Below are positions 14,540-26,100 of a DNA stretch of 64,000 bases, piece after piece; position 1 is the stretch's first letter, and each line of letters begins with the position of its first letter. Source of the DNA: Microplitis mediator (lineage: Eukaryota > Arthropoda > Insecta > Hymenoptera > Braconidae); assembly GCF_029852145.1 (NCBI RefSeq), contig NC_079978.1, positions 2,108,001 to 2,172,000 on the forward strand. Reading direction: 5' to 3'. A model generated the notes under the pieces. That model was not told the origin of the DNA and searched no databases. It saw nothing but the letters and a program-made list of their open reading frames with translations. Made by a program: the position numbers and the translations under genes.

Positions 14540-15380
14540 TATAGGAGAAGGGGGAGGGCAATAGGGGGTAGGGTAGGCAAAACGGGGTACCCCCAAAATT
14601 TGATAAAAAAAAATTTTATATTTTAAATGGTTTTTAAACATTCCAAAATCACTTCTGTGAATATAATTAAGCGTTACTTTGAATTTTTTTTGGTAAACTT
14701 TTTCAAAAATCAATTGTCAGTTGAAAAATATTAATGACGTTTGTTTTATGATAAAAACTATTAAAAATTTCTTTTCTTCTTTTGTATCCAATAAACATGT
14801 AAAATATAATTTTCCTTCATGCACGGAAAAAAATAAACTTTAAAAATTAGTGTTTGAAATTATAACCCGGAACTCGGGTATCAATATGGGGAATTTTAAC
14901 ATTCCAAATAATAAATTTTATCTTACGTGTCGTCAATTTTCTAAGTATCAGTTACGATTTTTAAAGTACAAATAGTAATTTTTCTTGCATAGACAATAAA
15001 TTTTCATACTTATCCTGTAATCATTCACGTTTTTTAATCATAAATAAAAAAATTACTATTTAGAATGATAGTATTTACTGATCACTTTGTCACTTTTTTA
15101 CTTGTCGTTCTTAAATTATATAGTTCATTTTTTTCCGTGTGTAAATTACTCACAAAAAAATTCAATCAAATTCGTTTTAAAATCCAGAAATTTTTTTTTT
15201 ACTTTTTTTAGGGGGTACCCACTTTGCCCGCAGAAATGAAAAATTTTTTTTTTCAACGGTAACTGAAAATTTCTTTTATTTACTTTGAATATCATTAAAA
15301 AAAAAAAGATTTAGCGTATTTGAGTCCTCGAAAACTTGGTATTTCCTTAAGTACCCCCTTTTGCCCCTCCCTCCCCTATA
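14540..15380. repeat. TATAGGGG inverted-repeat element, split by a second element
   Basis: The left end tataggagaagggggaggg and the reverse complement of the right end (ccctccctcccctata) match. A second inverted pair, cggggtaccccc and gggggtaccca, lies inside. Removing the element at 14822-15139 leaves about 520 bp. No coding capacity. Confidence 0.78.
14822..15139 (+). mobile_element. CACGGAAAAAAAT inverted-repeat element, copy 2 (nested)
   Basis: About 318 bp. It starts cacggaaaaaaataaac and ends gttcatttttttccgtg. Near-identical to copy 1 at 5122-5436, in the same orientation, with a few substitutions and small indels. Confidence 0.88.
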
Positions 15381-16278
15381 ACATTTTGTTTTATATTAAA
15401 ACAAAAAATATTTCTCACGCAATACAATGTATGATTGTAAAAATGAGTATTGTATGGCTGATCAAGGGTACCTACATTCGACGGAATTGACGATGGGAAT
15501 GCAGCTCGTTAGTGTTATATACCAGCAACACACACACACTTTACTCAATATATCCGAGAGTTTGTTGTCATCTGTCCTCGCTTAATATAACGATTAAGCT
15601 TTTGATACAATAGAACGAGGTAGTTTACCTCTTCGAGGTCGCTGCAAGTATTACCGAGTACTCTAGTTCTCCGATAAAGTATTAGCAGGCAAACCAGCGC
15701 CCACATTTGCATACGCATATATATCTATATAATAGTGTAGGAAGAAAATATAAAAATCTAAATAATAATAATAAAACAAGCGATTTGCGAGCCCACTTGT
15801 TATGTCTTTCGCTCAGTGTTTTGCTTCTCGACTCGTAAATGACGGAATAACATTGTATCGGTGCTTTTGTCCATACATGCATATATATATGTATACATAT
15901 AGTAAGTCGGTTAAGTAAAACCGCTAGTCTCTTTGCGAGTACAAGTGCAGCTTTACTTGAGCACTTTATAATGCATCCTCGTTATCATTGCCCAAGGCGG
16001 TAAATAGACTTTGTTGTTTTTATTTAAGAGTCTTGGGCGGTTTTTCTCGTGTCAGCCGACAATTTTCGCGGGGCCTCTTAAACTCAGCAGTCTATGATGT
16101 AGATGCTTCACTTATTCTCTGGTGGTTCTTACATTAATGGTTCTTGCCAAGTGTATATCGTGTTATGTATCTTCCGGGCAACTTGGATGTATATTACAGC
16201 CAGTCTTTTCCACAAACTATGAGGTTAAATTACCTTGTACATCAATTGGCAGCCGACGATGAGTTTTAAGCTGTAGCT

Positions 16279-16304
16279 GGATGGATGGATGGATGGATGG
16301 ATGG
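16279..16304 (+). repeat. (GGAT)n microsatellite
   Basis: About six consecutive ggat units. Confidence 0.9.
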
Positions 16305-18789
16305 TTGCTCTCCTCAGTGTGTCGGTTATGTTAGGATGCTCTTTACTTATACTTATAAAATGTACATAACTCGGTTTGCTTTTGCTTGCTTGCAAGTAAA
16401 CAAGGAGGCTTGTAAGGTGGCTACAGTGTGTGCCGAAAGAGAAAGAAAGCAAGTGAGAGATCATTGCACCGGAAGACACGGTTCGTGAGGCCTGGTGTAA
16501 ATTGAAATTATCTTATTTCGTTTCTCTTGAAGAATCTTTAAATCTCATTGTAGCCTTAAGCTGCATTTACGTGTACGTGTACGTGCACAAGAAGGTTTGT
16601 AAGCAGAAGCAGAAGCTGAAGCTGAAATAGAAGTAAAAATAACAAATAACAAATAAAATACACAAAGACATCGAATAGAAGTAAATATTTGTTCCAATTG
16701 ATGGTAGATTTTATTTAGTGTCGAGTGGGAGCAATGACGGTCGGTATCAATGCTTCTTTCTATTCGATATCACACGTGTCTCGCTCAAGTGTAAAATACA
16801 CTTGTCAGGATCGAGAAAAATACGATACAATGCACACCAGGGGCTGGATCTTTTCTCTGCTACTTTTTTATTTTTGCTTTATTTTTGTACGAGCGACGAA
16901 ACGATGCGACTTTATTGACGTAATACATATGTATTGCATTAAACTTACGTGCTGGGTACTTGGCAAATAAGAAAAAGTTTATATAAAACTCGCAAGAAAG
17001 TAAAAATAATACCCAATGACGTTATTTTCTTATTAAAAATTTTATTTGCTATTCAATGAATACATAACTTTGTAATTTTTAAGTTTTTCTTGCAACGTAA
17101 AAATATTACCAAGTTAAATTAATTTTTTTCCCTGACAGATTTTTTATTCCTGACTCTTGGAATGAATTTCCGTAGATGGAAAAAATATATTATAAAGAAA
17201 TCATGGGTTGCGGATTATATGAAAATGTCAGAGCTGATGAAAACTGGCTGCGAGAGGTCTTTGTTGGTTAAAATTACAAAATTGTCTAGGTATAGGCTCT
17301 GAATGTGGAATTCACAGTCCACAATTTTGTGAGTAGAGTCGAGCTACAATATATAAGACTAGTGTAGGGTAGGATTTTTTACGTTTTTCCTGTCAGGCAG
17401 ATACCTGGGCGTAGACCCTGAGCGACTCAAAGTAAAAATAAAATAAATAGTATAAAAGAATTCGTAGAAAATCTCAGCGCAAGTAGACACTTTAGTTATG
17501 CACGTACAAAGTATAGACCAAGACAGGTAGACACAAACACCTGGAATGCCTGCGTCTTAGTTCCCTGAGGCTCTTTTTTTACTTTTTTTGTTTAGCTAAT
17601 TTTTTTTTCTATGCCAAGCTACATACTGCACTACCGTACTCTACACTAGGGACACTTGCATCAGTATCTTCCCTTGCCGCGGCTATAGCTTCTGAAATAA
17701 AACGGAGCCGCTATAGATAAGTGACGTCCTATCGTAAGCTGCGAGGGTGTATAATACGTAGATAAAAGGAGTGTTGAGAAAAATAAAAAAGTATCTGTAG
17801 AGTTGCTGCGTGTGCGCCTTCTCAGTACAGTAAAGATACTCTTGGAGTAAAGAGTTGTTAGAGAAAGAGGAAAATTCAAGAGCTTTTCTTAAAACTCGTT
17901 GAATTTTTATAAGCTAGAAAAGCTGCTTCAAAGTCGTTTGTCTCCTCTCCATTCTTTTTCATAATTTTTACTACGGCATTTATTATTACTTTTTTCTTGC
18001 CATCCCAAGTCCGAGGCATTCAACGTTTTTAATTACCAACAAAAAAAAGTTATGAAACAAAAAAAAAATATTCATATAATAAATTTACTGTTAGGTGTTG
18101 CAATGACTGTTCCGTTTGCTCGGTAGATAAAATAAAAAGTGAATAATAAAAGAGATTCATTTGTTATCGAGGAAAAGTATATACATAATATACATTAGCA
18201 TGTGACAACGCAGAGAGCTGACACTGCTGCAGTAGCTCTCTTTTCCTTTTGTCTCACATTTATCATTGTCGTTTACTTTTCCTTGTATTCCCACTTGTCT
18301 TGATGGTGTACATCACATATATATATATATATATGTATATCTGTTAAAGTTAACTTTAACTTATATTACCTAGCAGAAGCTTGGGAGAACGATATAGAGC
18401 ACAAAAGTTGAGAGAGAATCGTATACAGTTGTGCGGTTTATAAAATGACACTGCGTAGTTTATTTCAGTGTCTCGAGAGGTAATTTAGTATTTTTTATTC
18501 CCACATGCAGAGTTAGACTGATTGATAAGTATATAATTTATATTCTGCAACGTCAAGTACTTTCTATTGGAAATGGATCATCGCCAAGTTGATTAAACCC
18601 GAGGAAATCTCCGCTGATGTAGAGTTGGTTATAAACTTTTCGTCTGCTGATCGAGTTAAAACTAGACAATATAGCTGTTAGGAAAGATGGAGGCGATAGA
18701 GCGGAATCGAAATCGATTTCCATTTCCTTGCATCTGCAGAAAATAATTTTCGAGATAAAATAAATAAGGAGATTACTATTTTGGGCGAA

Positions 18790-19058
18790 ATGCACAAGCA
18801 CATGAACCAGGTGAGAAGTCCAAATGCTTCTCCACCTGTTCGTGGGCAAGTTAAGCGTTGGAACAGTTTTCATGGTGGTGGTAATTTTGAGGCTAATCCG
18901 ACTAATGGTGATAGATGTCTCAGCCCGAAAAATAATCAAGAGCCCTACAGGGCTGTACCTAAAGCCGTTCAGGTACTTAGAAGTGAAAGTGTAGACCGAG
19001 GTCACCGAATTCAGCCGCCCCCACCGCCGGCTTTTCCACGACGACGTTTTTCTGTTTG
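18790..19058 (+). CDS. Gef26: Alternative N-terminal coding exon of PDZ-GEF (proline-rich start)
   Basis: The ATG at 18790 opens 89 codons plus two bases, ending at a GTGAGT donor (19059). The reading is rich in Pro, Arg and Asn, with a PPPPP run and ...PRRRFSV at its end. The two leftover bases (TG) plus the first base of exon 23118 make a Cys codon, so the frame runs on into FGKRTGG, a conserved PDZ-GEF block. An acceptor-like site (ctgcag, 18734-18739) precedes it and the frame is open back to there. However, an exon 18740-19058 would be 319 nt and could not be skipped without a frameshift. That favours an initiating exon over a cassette. A TAG stop lies in frame just upstream, near 18695. 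The protein sequence itself is not one I recognise. This start predicts a 1472-residue protein. Confidence 0.7.
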
Positions 19059-22000
19059 GTGAGTTATTTATTCTATAAGTTTTTTTTTTCACCGTATGAT
19101 ATATAGATTTGTTTCTTTATACTTACACTGTAAAAAATCACCGGGGTAAGTCCAAGCGGTGTAGGTGTTAAAATCGGCGGTGTTAAATTTCAACACCGAA
19201 AGCGGTGTGAAAATAACGCCGCCGCTGGTGTAAATATTCTGTACCGGTGTTAAAAAAAAATCTCCGGTGTTAAAATAACGCCGACGCCGGTGTAGATATT
19301 TTTTACTGGTGTTAAAATATTTTACTTTGTAAATATTTTTACTTACTCGATCACTATACTTGTTAATAAATGATATTCTTTATTAATTTTCATAAAGAAT
19401 TGACATTTTTTGTGTTTTATAATCTTTAAAGTTAATACTCCAAGCGGACGTAGTTTATCCAGCTTTTACACCGGTATTACTCCGCTTTTACACCGATATT
19501 ATTCCGTTTTTACACCGGTTACCCCGCTTTTATACCGATTTTACTCCGCTTTTACACCAGTTACCCCGATTTGACACTGGTATTTTTAACACCGGTGAAT
19601 TACTCCTCCTACACCGGTGTAATTTTATTTTAACACCGGGCGGAGTTAAAATGAGTCCATTTTTAACACCGCTCTTTTTACAGTGTAGACGCGAGTTCAC
19701 TACCGAGTGAATGCGTGGTGATAATAAGTTATATATAAAAATAATTGATGGGTTCAATTAAGAAAAAAAGGAATTAATTAAGCCCGAAAACATGGTGCGT
19801 ATTGAGAATAATAAAAGCCTTAAATATATATATATATATATATTAGGAAGTAGTAGTGGAAGTAAAGGCGGGCGAGTGAACTTTGCCAAGGGTAACGCTT
19901 GTCACATAGAGTACAAGGCCATCAGAGTAAACGAAACGATTGAGCAGAGTTATATCACGTCGACAGAGTTAGTCTGTATTTATATATATGAATATATATA
20001 TACATATATATAGGGGTATTCAATTCGTAAAATGAATAAGGGGAGTAACGTAAATATTTTCTCATCACTCAGAGTGGACTGACTACTGCGCGTGTATCAG
20101 TCGAAATAACTTTGTCAAGGGAGTAAACTGCTGGTCGACGACGTTACAACACTTGCGACGTCGTTTTAATTTAAGTTAATGCTAGCAAACCAGGAAGTTT
20201 ATTCGTTTCAACATCTATATTACAAAACAGTTAACCAGATGTTTTTTTTTTTTGTCTTTTTAAAAAGTTTTTACATTCTTTTATTTTACACGTTGATTTA
20301 AAAACCACAAAGCACATTTTTATATCTCAACTCACACTTGTGTTGAGCCACAACCAGCGCCAGCATCAATCTCAAAGACCGGCCCGGAGATGAGAAAAAT
20401 TTAAAAACGAGAAAGAATATAAATTTATGTACGTAAAAGAAGATTCTTCAGGGGGATGATTAATTTGCGAGGCGTTATGAAACCAGACAATTGTGCCAAG
20501 TTTTAAGTTTAATGTTTCGTGAAAACGGTTTAAGAACACTAGAAAATTTTAATACTACTTTTTAATCATTTTTCACCCGGGGAAAGTGTTTAATTATTTT
20601 TTTTTTCATAGAATATATTATTAACTACATATCTAAGTTTAAAAATAATTTTCCCCACGGAAGAAAGTAAAAAATCATTCACACAATTTTGAAAAAATTC
20701 AATTCCCAGCGATTTAGAAAAATATCTGAACCATTACTCCAAAAATATATGAAATTCCAAATTTTCCGTATAAAAAAGCTCGATATTTCCAGACGTTTTT
20801 TTTGTCTCAGTATATAAATTGATTAGGTATATACGTGACAGTAATTCATAATTAAGTTAAACATTTATATACACATATATAGATTTGAATTTATGGGAGT
20901 CAAGGCAACAGTTCAACGCTCGGAACTCTCAGTCCTAAACAAGATAATGGAATTGAATGGCATTGGACATCAACCCCCACTATCTCTAATCAACCCTCGT
21001 AGTTTCGACCACATGCACATGTGCGTTGAACCATTACGGGTAAATGACTGGTTTGAGCTATTGTCTATCTGTATTTTGTATATACAATATAATAGTCTGT
21101 ATACATATATACATATATATATATTTGAACCTATTCAATGACCAAACGTATACTAGAGTGAGTATTGAAAAAAGCCCAGCCAACATCAACTGGCATATTG
21201 CGTTTCAATGTTTAGTGACGCATCGGACCGATCCCTGTAAATCCAACCCCCTATTAAATTAATTTTCCGATTGCCACCGGTGCTTTTAATGTTTGGAAAT
21301 ATTTATCTTTGTTTGGCTTGTAAGTGCCGGGCACCGAATCCATGGTCAATTTTAAGTCGATAGTCGATTCTACTTATTAATAGAGAAGCCGTTTAATCGA
21401 TTGTTGCTGTGAAATAGCCTGTGTGCTATATGTACATATGTGGAATGTGCTGGGCTCTGACTGGGGTATAATCAAATCATATGTCTGTCGGAACATGGTG
21501 GTTATATGGGTGATATAATTGAATAAATGCCGATTGCGTGTCTTGTTATTTTACATGTCGTGACGTTGAATTGCGCATTCGGGTTCTAATCTCACGTTGA
21601 ATTTACGAATTACTTGTCGATATCTATTGAGTTATATTATTGACGTATTTAAACATATATGTCGAGATATGCAATGACGCGTGCATGATTATTGCAATCA
21701 TATGCGAAAGCACTCGATAGCTTTATATATATATGTGTATATATATTAAGGACACATTAATTTTGATATTAATGACCGTCGAGTTGTTGATGATTTTAGG
21801 AGTGGCTTACTCAAGTATCAAATTGCGTGTTTGCTTTTACGTAATATGTATGTTGATTATAACAAAGCTATCGTTAAATTAACTATCGATATATTATTTC
21901 GTTTCCCACATTTTTAGATTAAATAACAAAATTCTGATAACTGAATTGCGCTTTGATTTTCATTGAATTGAAATTTTTTTAAGCTAAAATTTTATGAAAA

Positions 22001-23117
22001 ATTGACTCAACTTTTTTTTTATATGAAATAAAAATTACTGGTGACCTTATAAAATAAGATATTCGCGGGACAAGTTCGCGTGATTAATTAATCTTCGTTT
22101 GCTGTCTATCGCTTCACAAAGAAAAAGGTCAGAAAGTTTTGTGATATTGTGCAAAAAAATAAAAAGCGAAGGTATAAAATGTAATAAATATAAATCGGAA
22201 AAAAGGACAAATCTTAATGAAAGAATAAAATAAATCTGTGGTTCTTTGTGTCGAGCCCGATTCATTAAAACACAAGATTTATTGCCGTAAAAAGTAGCCT
22301 GGAATACTGTTGTTTATGATGATAAGTATAGATAACGTATTCATAATATATAACTGTGGTTTAGCGAAACCGTGAAGAGGTTTCCAAAATTTTCATAATA
22401 TGCTAATAGAAACTGTACTTGTAGGTACGCGGGGGTGTAGATCGTGACACGGCTCAAAAGTCTGAGAAGTTCGTGGCTATTAACGTCGTCGCGACGCCCA
22501 CTTTGTGGGTGTATATAATAGCACGCGTGCGAGAATCATGAAATTGCCTTGGGAGAAGAGACGGCGCCTCTGGTCTTTGCGCGTCGAGAGTCGAGACGCC
22601 GTTTTACTTTCACCATTATCCCTACACAATTATATACATATCTATATTTGTACATATATACATGTCTATTACGTCTACATATATACATATATATGCGCTA
22701 CACACTCAGAACACTCACATAACAGTACACTAGATGACATTGCGGCTAGTGGGCGAACTATTAGTGTATTATATGAATTTTGCGCTAACTAGAGGGTGCC
22801 GTTTACCCTTTATTTTAATACCCAGTCAACCAGCAAACCACCCAGTTAACCAGCCACCCAGCCAGTTAGCAAATACACATGCCTATATATAAACATATTT
22901 CATAATTATAACTTTAGTCTGGGCTCTTTAATTCCTGATCGAATCCTACTCACCCCGAAACTTTGGACGCGCCCACGCAAATATTTCATCGCCTTATGCC
23001 TTCCCGATCCCTCATTTAAAACTGATGGTTGCCGCAAAAAAGTTCCATCCAATTACGATAACATTTTCAATGGAAATAATTAACAAGATGCCCTTGGGGG
23101 CCGATCGTTTGTTTCAG
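19059..23117 (+). other. Intron between the 18790 exon and the FGKR exon
   Basis: About 4.06 kb with a GTGAGT donor and a tttgtttcag acceptor. It holds the ACACCGG inverted-repeat element (19124-19687), (TA)n tracts near 19826 and 19980, and otherwise AT-rich sequence. The open frames at 19792, 20893, 21044 and 22505 are short, biased to Tyr/Ile codons from (TA)n, and show no coding signal. Confidence 0.6.
19124..19687 (+). repeat. ACACCGG inverted-repeat element, uninterrupted copy
   Basis: 564 bp from tacactgtaaaaaat to tttttacagtgta. These are inverted ends with TA at the outer edge, as expected for TA-targeting Tc1/mariner-like non-autonomous elements. The inside is made of many degenerate ccggtgttaaaa and tttttacaccgg words, in one sense on the left and the opposite sense on the right. 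It lies in the first intron, only 65 bp after the 18790 exon donor. Confidence 0.85.
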
Positions 23118-23193
23118 CTTTGGCAAGCGGACGGGTGGCAGTGCCAGGAGACCCAACGAGTGCTTCGTTCTCGAGCCCTCCGAGATGATTGTC
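23118..23193 (+). CDS. Gef26: PDZ-GEF exon: end of first cyclic-nucleotide-binding-like domain
   Basis: 76 nt between tttgtttcag and GTAAGTA. After completing a Cys codon it reads FGKRTGG, then an Arg/Pro/Asn stretch, then VLEPSEMIV. The FGK...LEPSEMIV block is the conserved end of the first cNBD of RapGEF2/6 proteins. It exits in phase 0, and exon 36359 continues with IDYSEVHGRM, as expected for insect orthologues. The earlier half of this domain (the family's WYILLSGSV region) was not found in this window. It is probably on short exons upstream of the window, or on ones I missed. When spliced to the 18790 exon, the resulting protein has only a fragment of cNBD1. Confidence 0.88.
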
Positions 23194-26100
23194 GTAAGTA
23201 TTACATTATATTTCCCATAAATACGCGCTTTTTTTGTGTACTTGAAGATTGCAACGTTTTTCGTGTAACGAAAATGAAAAAAATTTATGTAATTCGACTG
23301 CTTAAGGGGTAGCTCCGGAGGTTGGAGGTGGCCTTAGATTTTCAGCTGACATACCAGTATCTACATGCGAAACATTTCAGAAATTTAGTCATGCAACCAG
23401 TAGATTTTCTACTTTCCAATTTTTTTTCCGCTGCGCGGGAAACGTTTCAATGTTCAAAAACATGCTTTTTTTAAGCTCTTCTCTACACGGTCAAATCCAT
23501 TCGCGGCGGTATTTAATTACATATTGTTTATTTACTAGTACCGTTTTAATAGTTTCAAGGTTCGGAAATTTCATTGTCTTGTTAATTTAAATATCAGACT
23601 GTTGTTTATTAATGCGATCTACATAAGGTGTGAATATTTGTTTTTATTCAAATTTACCGCCTTTAACAATCTCTTGATCACAACAAAAACTGATAATTAT
23701 AATCATAATTATAATTACTTAACTTTTTTTTTTAATTAACAATAATATTTAATAATATGTGAACACAGTTACACACATGCTTCACACTTTGGCTTTAAAT
23801 GCAACGCAATATCCTATTTTCTCGGTATGGCTACCGTAGCGCGAACGAAATTACAAAAGTTTCTTCATTACAATTAAAACATAGCTTACATATGTACAAT
23901 TACGGAATTGAAATTTTTTACTCATTTTATTCAGCTTATTTTCACGTTTGCAACCTAAATGCTAATTGACTATAAATAGACGTGTAATTTATAAATTGGT
24001 ACACGACAATATGACGTCTAGCTGATGGTATGGCAGTAGTTTAAAAGTTTTAGCCGCAAATGCATATGAATGCTTCAACATTAGGGAAAATCATCAAGTT
24101 GTAACCGTTGCCATCAAACTTCTGATGACATTCCTAAAGACATATCGCGGTGGACGAAGAGACGTGACTTGAGACTAGACAGTTAATCAATATTGCCTCG
24201 TTGAGTTATGCCGATGTTGCCTTTACCTCCACGTTAATAATATAGATATATAGATATATGTGTGCATATATATGTATATAAAATAAGGCATGTATTTGTA
24301 AACATAACCGGGAACATGTTGAACGGATGAGATTGGTATTGGGTATTGAGGCTCTACTCTGTTTACTGGCATATGCAAAGACAGGCTTCAATACAAGGGC
24401 ATATTGATTAATTCTGCTCTCATTAATAGCAAACAACGAGTAATTACATTCGAACACACTCAATCAGCTGTTTAAATATCTGATAATAATTCTATTATTA
24501 TTGTTATTATTTAATAACTTGATTTACTTATAATTAATTGCTTTATACATATTTAATTTTCTCCGCCGCAAGTTTCTACACTGTGCTGCCATCTCTTTGA
24601 AGATCGCGGGGAATCTGCTGTACCGGCAAAATTTAAAAATATTTTTATCCTCTGCACTTTACTGATTCGAATAATTTAATTTAAATCAACGATTGACTCG
24701 GCATCATTTTGATGTAAAATGAATTATTTTAAATTTTATCCCCAATAAAATTAATGTATATGCACTTGAATTTATATAGACGAATTTATGGGTAAGTTCA
24801 GACGTATTTTCGATAAAATCAAGTGGATAAATTGCGTGGTTTTAGTCTGGTGAAATGGAATAAATCGTTTTAGTTTTGAATCGACGGGTGCGAAAGCTTG
24901 TTCCAGGTAATGCGATACGTTGCCACGAACCAATGAAACCGGGGTATATATAATAATGCCGAGGATCGAGTAGAGAGTGAACATGTATGTGGACGTGTTC
25001 ATATATATAAATATATATGGGTACTTTTAGTGATGTAACGGTCGATCGGCGAGCACGGGATCGGGTGAGAGCGGCATTGGGCAAAATCAAACCAACCATG
25101 AAAATAAATTGATGAATTTTAAAAGACCGATTTTATTTTACATTGTGCGGTCCTGTGTACGCTATTATCAATTGTATACATTCATTGTTGCTGTGCTGAA
25201 TACAAAACCATGGAAACATTAAATTGCTAAAAAATTTTAAATTATCAGCAAAATACATAAATATATATATTATAAATTGTAAAATGTGCAACAATAATGT
25301 AAACAGTAATAAAAAAAAATCAAGTAGTAGACGAACGTGATTGATTTAGAGAATTTGATTTAAGAAAAATCAGTAAAAAAAGTCCGTGAAAAAAAGCCGA
25401 TGCGATATCAAGCAGGGATACGTGAGAAGCACAACAATGTTTTTATCCAATTGATCTTTTCTTTTCTTACAATAGGATTTTACGAGATTGCTATGGTATA
25501 TTCTGTAAATTCGTATCCTATCGCATCGTATCCTCAAGACTTTTTAAGGTCCTGAGCAATCGCCATTGTTGAAAAAGCAAATATTTTTCTATTTTTATTT
25601 CAACTTCTGTACACAATGTGATACAATGTCTACAGCAGTACATGAAAAATATAATACAAAGCAAACGGAAGATAATAAAATGAAGAAAAGTAAGAAATTA
25701 ACTGTGGAACAAAGCAGTGTCTGCGATGAAAAGTGATAAAACTGGGTTATGTGTAATAGCAAACGGGATGTTGACGTCGTTGTCTAGTGAGTCCTCTTCG
25801 ATATGACTTCCTGTCGCCGCGACGCCTCGAATAATGTCATTCGTAGCAACCCAACACTACTTCATGCTACAACGCCTTCTACATATAATACAGAAAACAC
25901 AAATCAGAATTACACTTCTGCCCATTTGCTCATTGGTGCTGTCGCCCAGCAACTCTCAGATGCTCAAGCTTCCGTCAAAAACGAGCTACTGCAGTTTGCC
26001 AGCCAGTGTACGATCATTGTTCTCTTAAAATCAGCGATGCGCACGTGGGGTTTCGAGTATCACTCCAGTCTCCCTAGGGACTGTCCGGCTGAATGTTGAT

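Larger units (their letters stand above)
1..18739. other. No supportable gene; AT-rich DNA upstream of the first located exon
   Basis: All open frames here are short and most are driven by (TA)n, (CA)n or poly-A/T tracts. The region could be an upstream intron of the PDZ-GEF gene (the first half of cNBD1 must be encoded somewhere) or intergenic. It contains the repeats listed separately (5046-5733, 14540-15380), an (AG)n tract at 2270-2288, a (CA)n tract at 8703-8720 and a (GGAT)n tract at 16279-16304. A GC-richer stretch at 6757-6850 is discussed under findings. Confidence 0.5.

Noticed and set aside
18553..19092. 179-residue minus-strand open frame
   Set aside because: It is the shadow of the plus-strand 18790 exon and has no family resemblance.
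25803..26099. 98-residue frame beginning MTSCRRDASNN
   Set aside because: No recognised domain, no supporting splice sites, and located deep in the long intron. Kept only as a possible chance frame.
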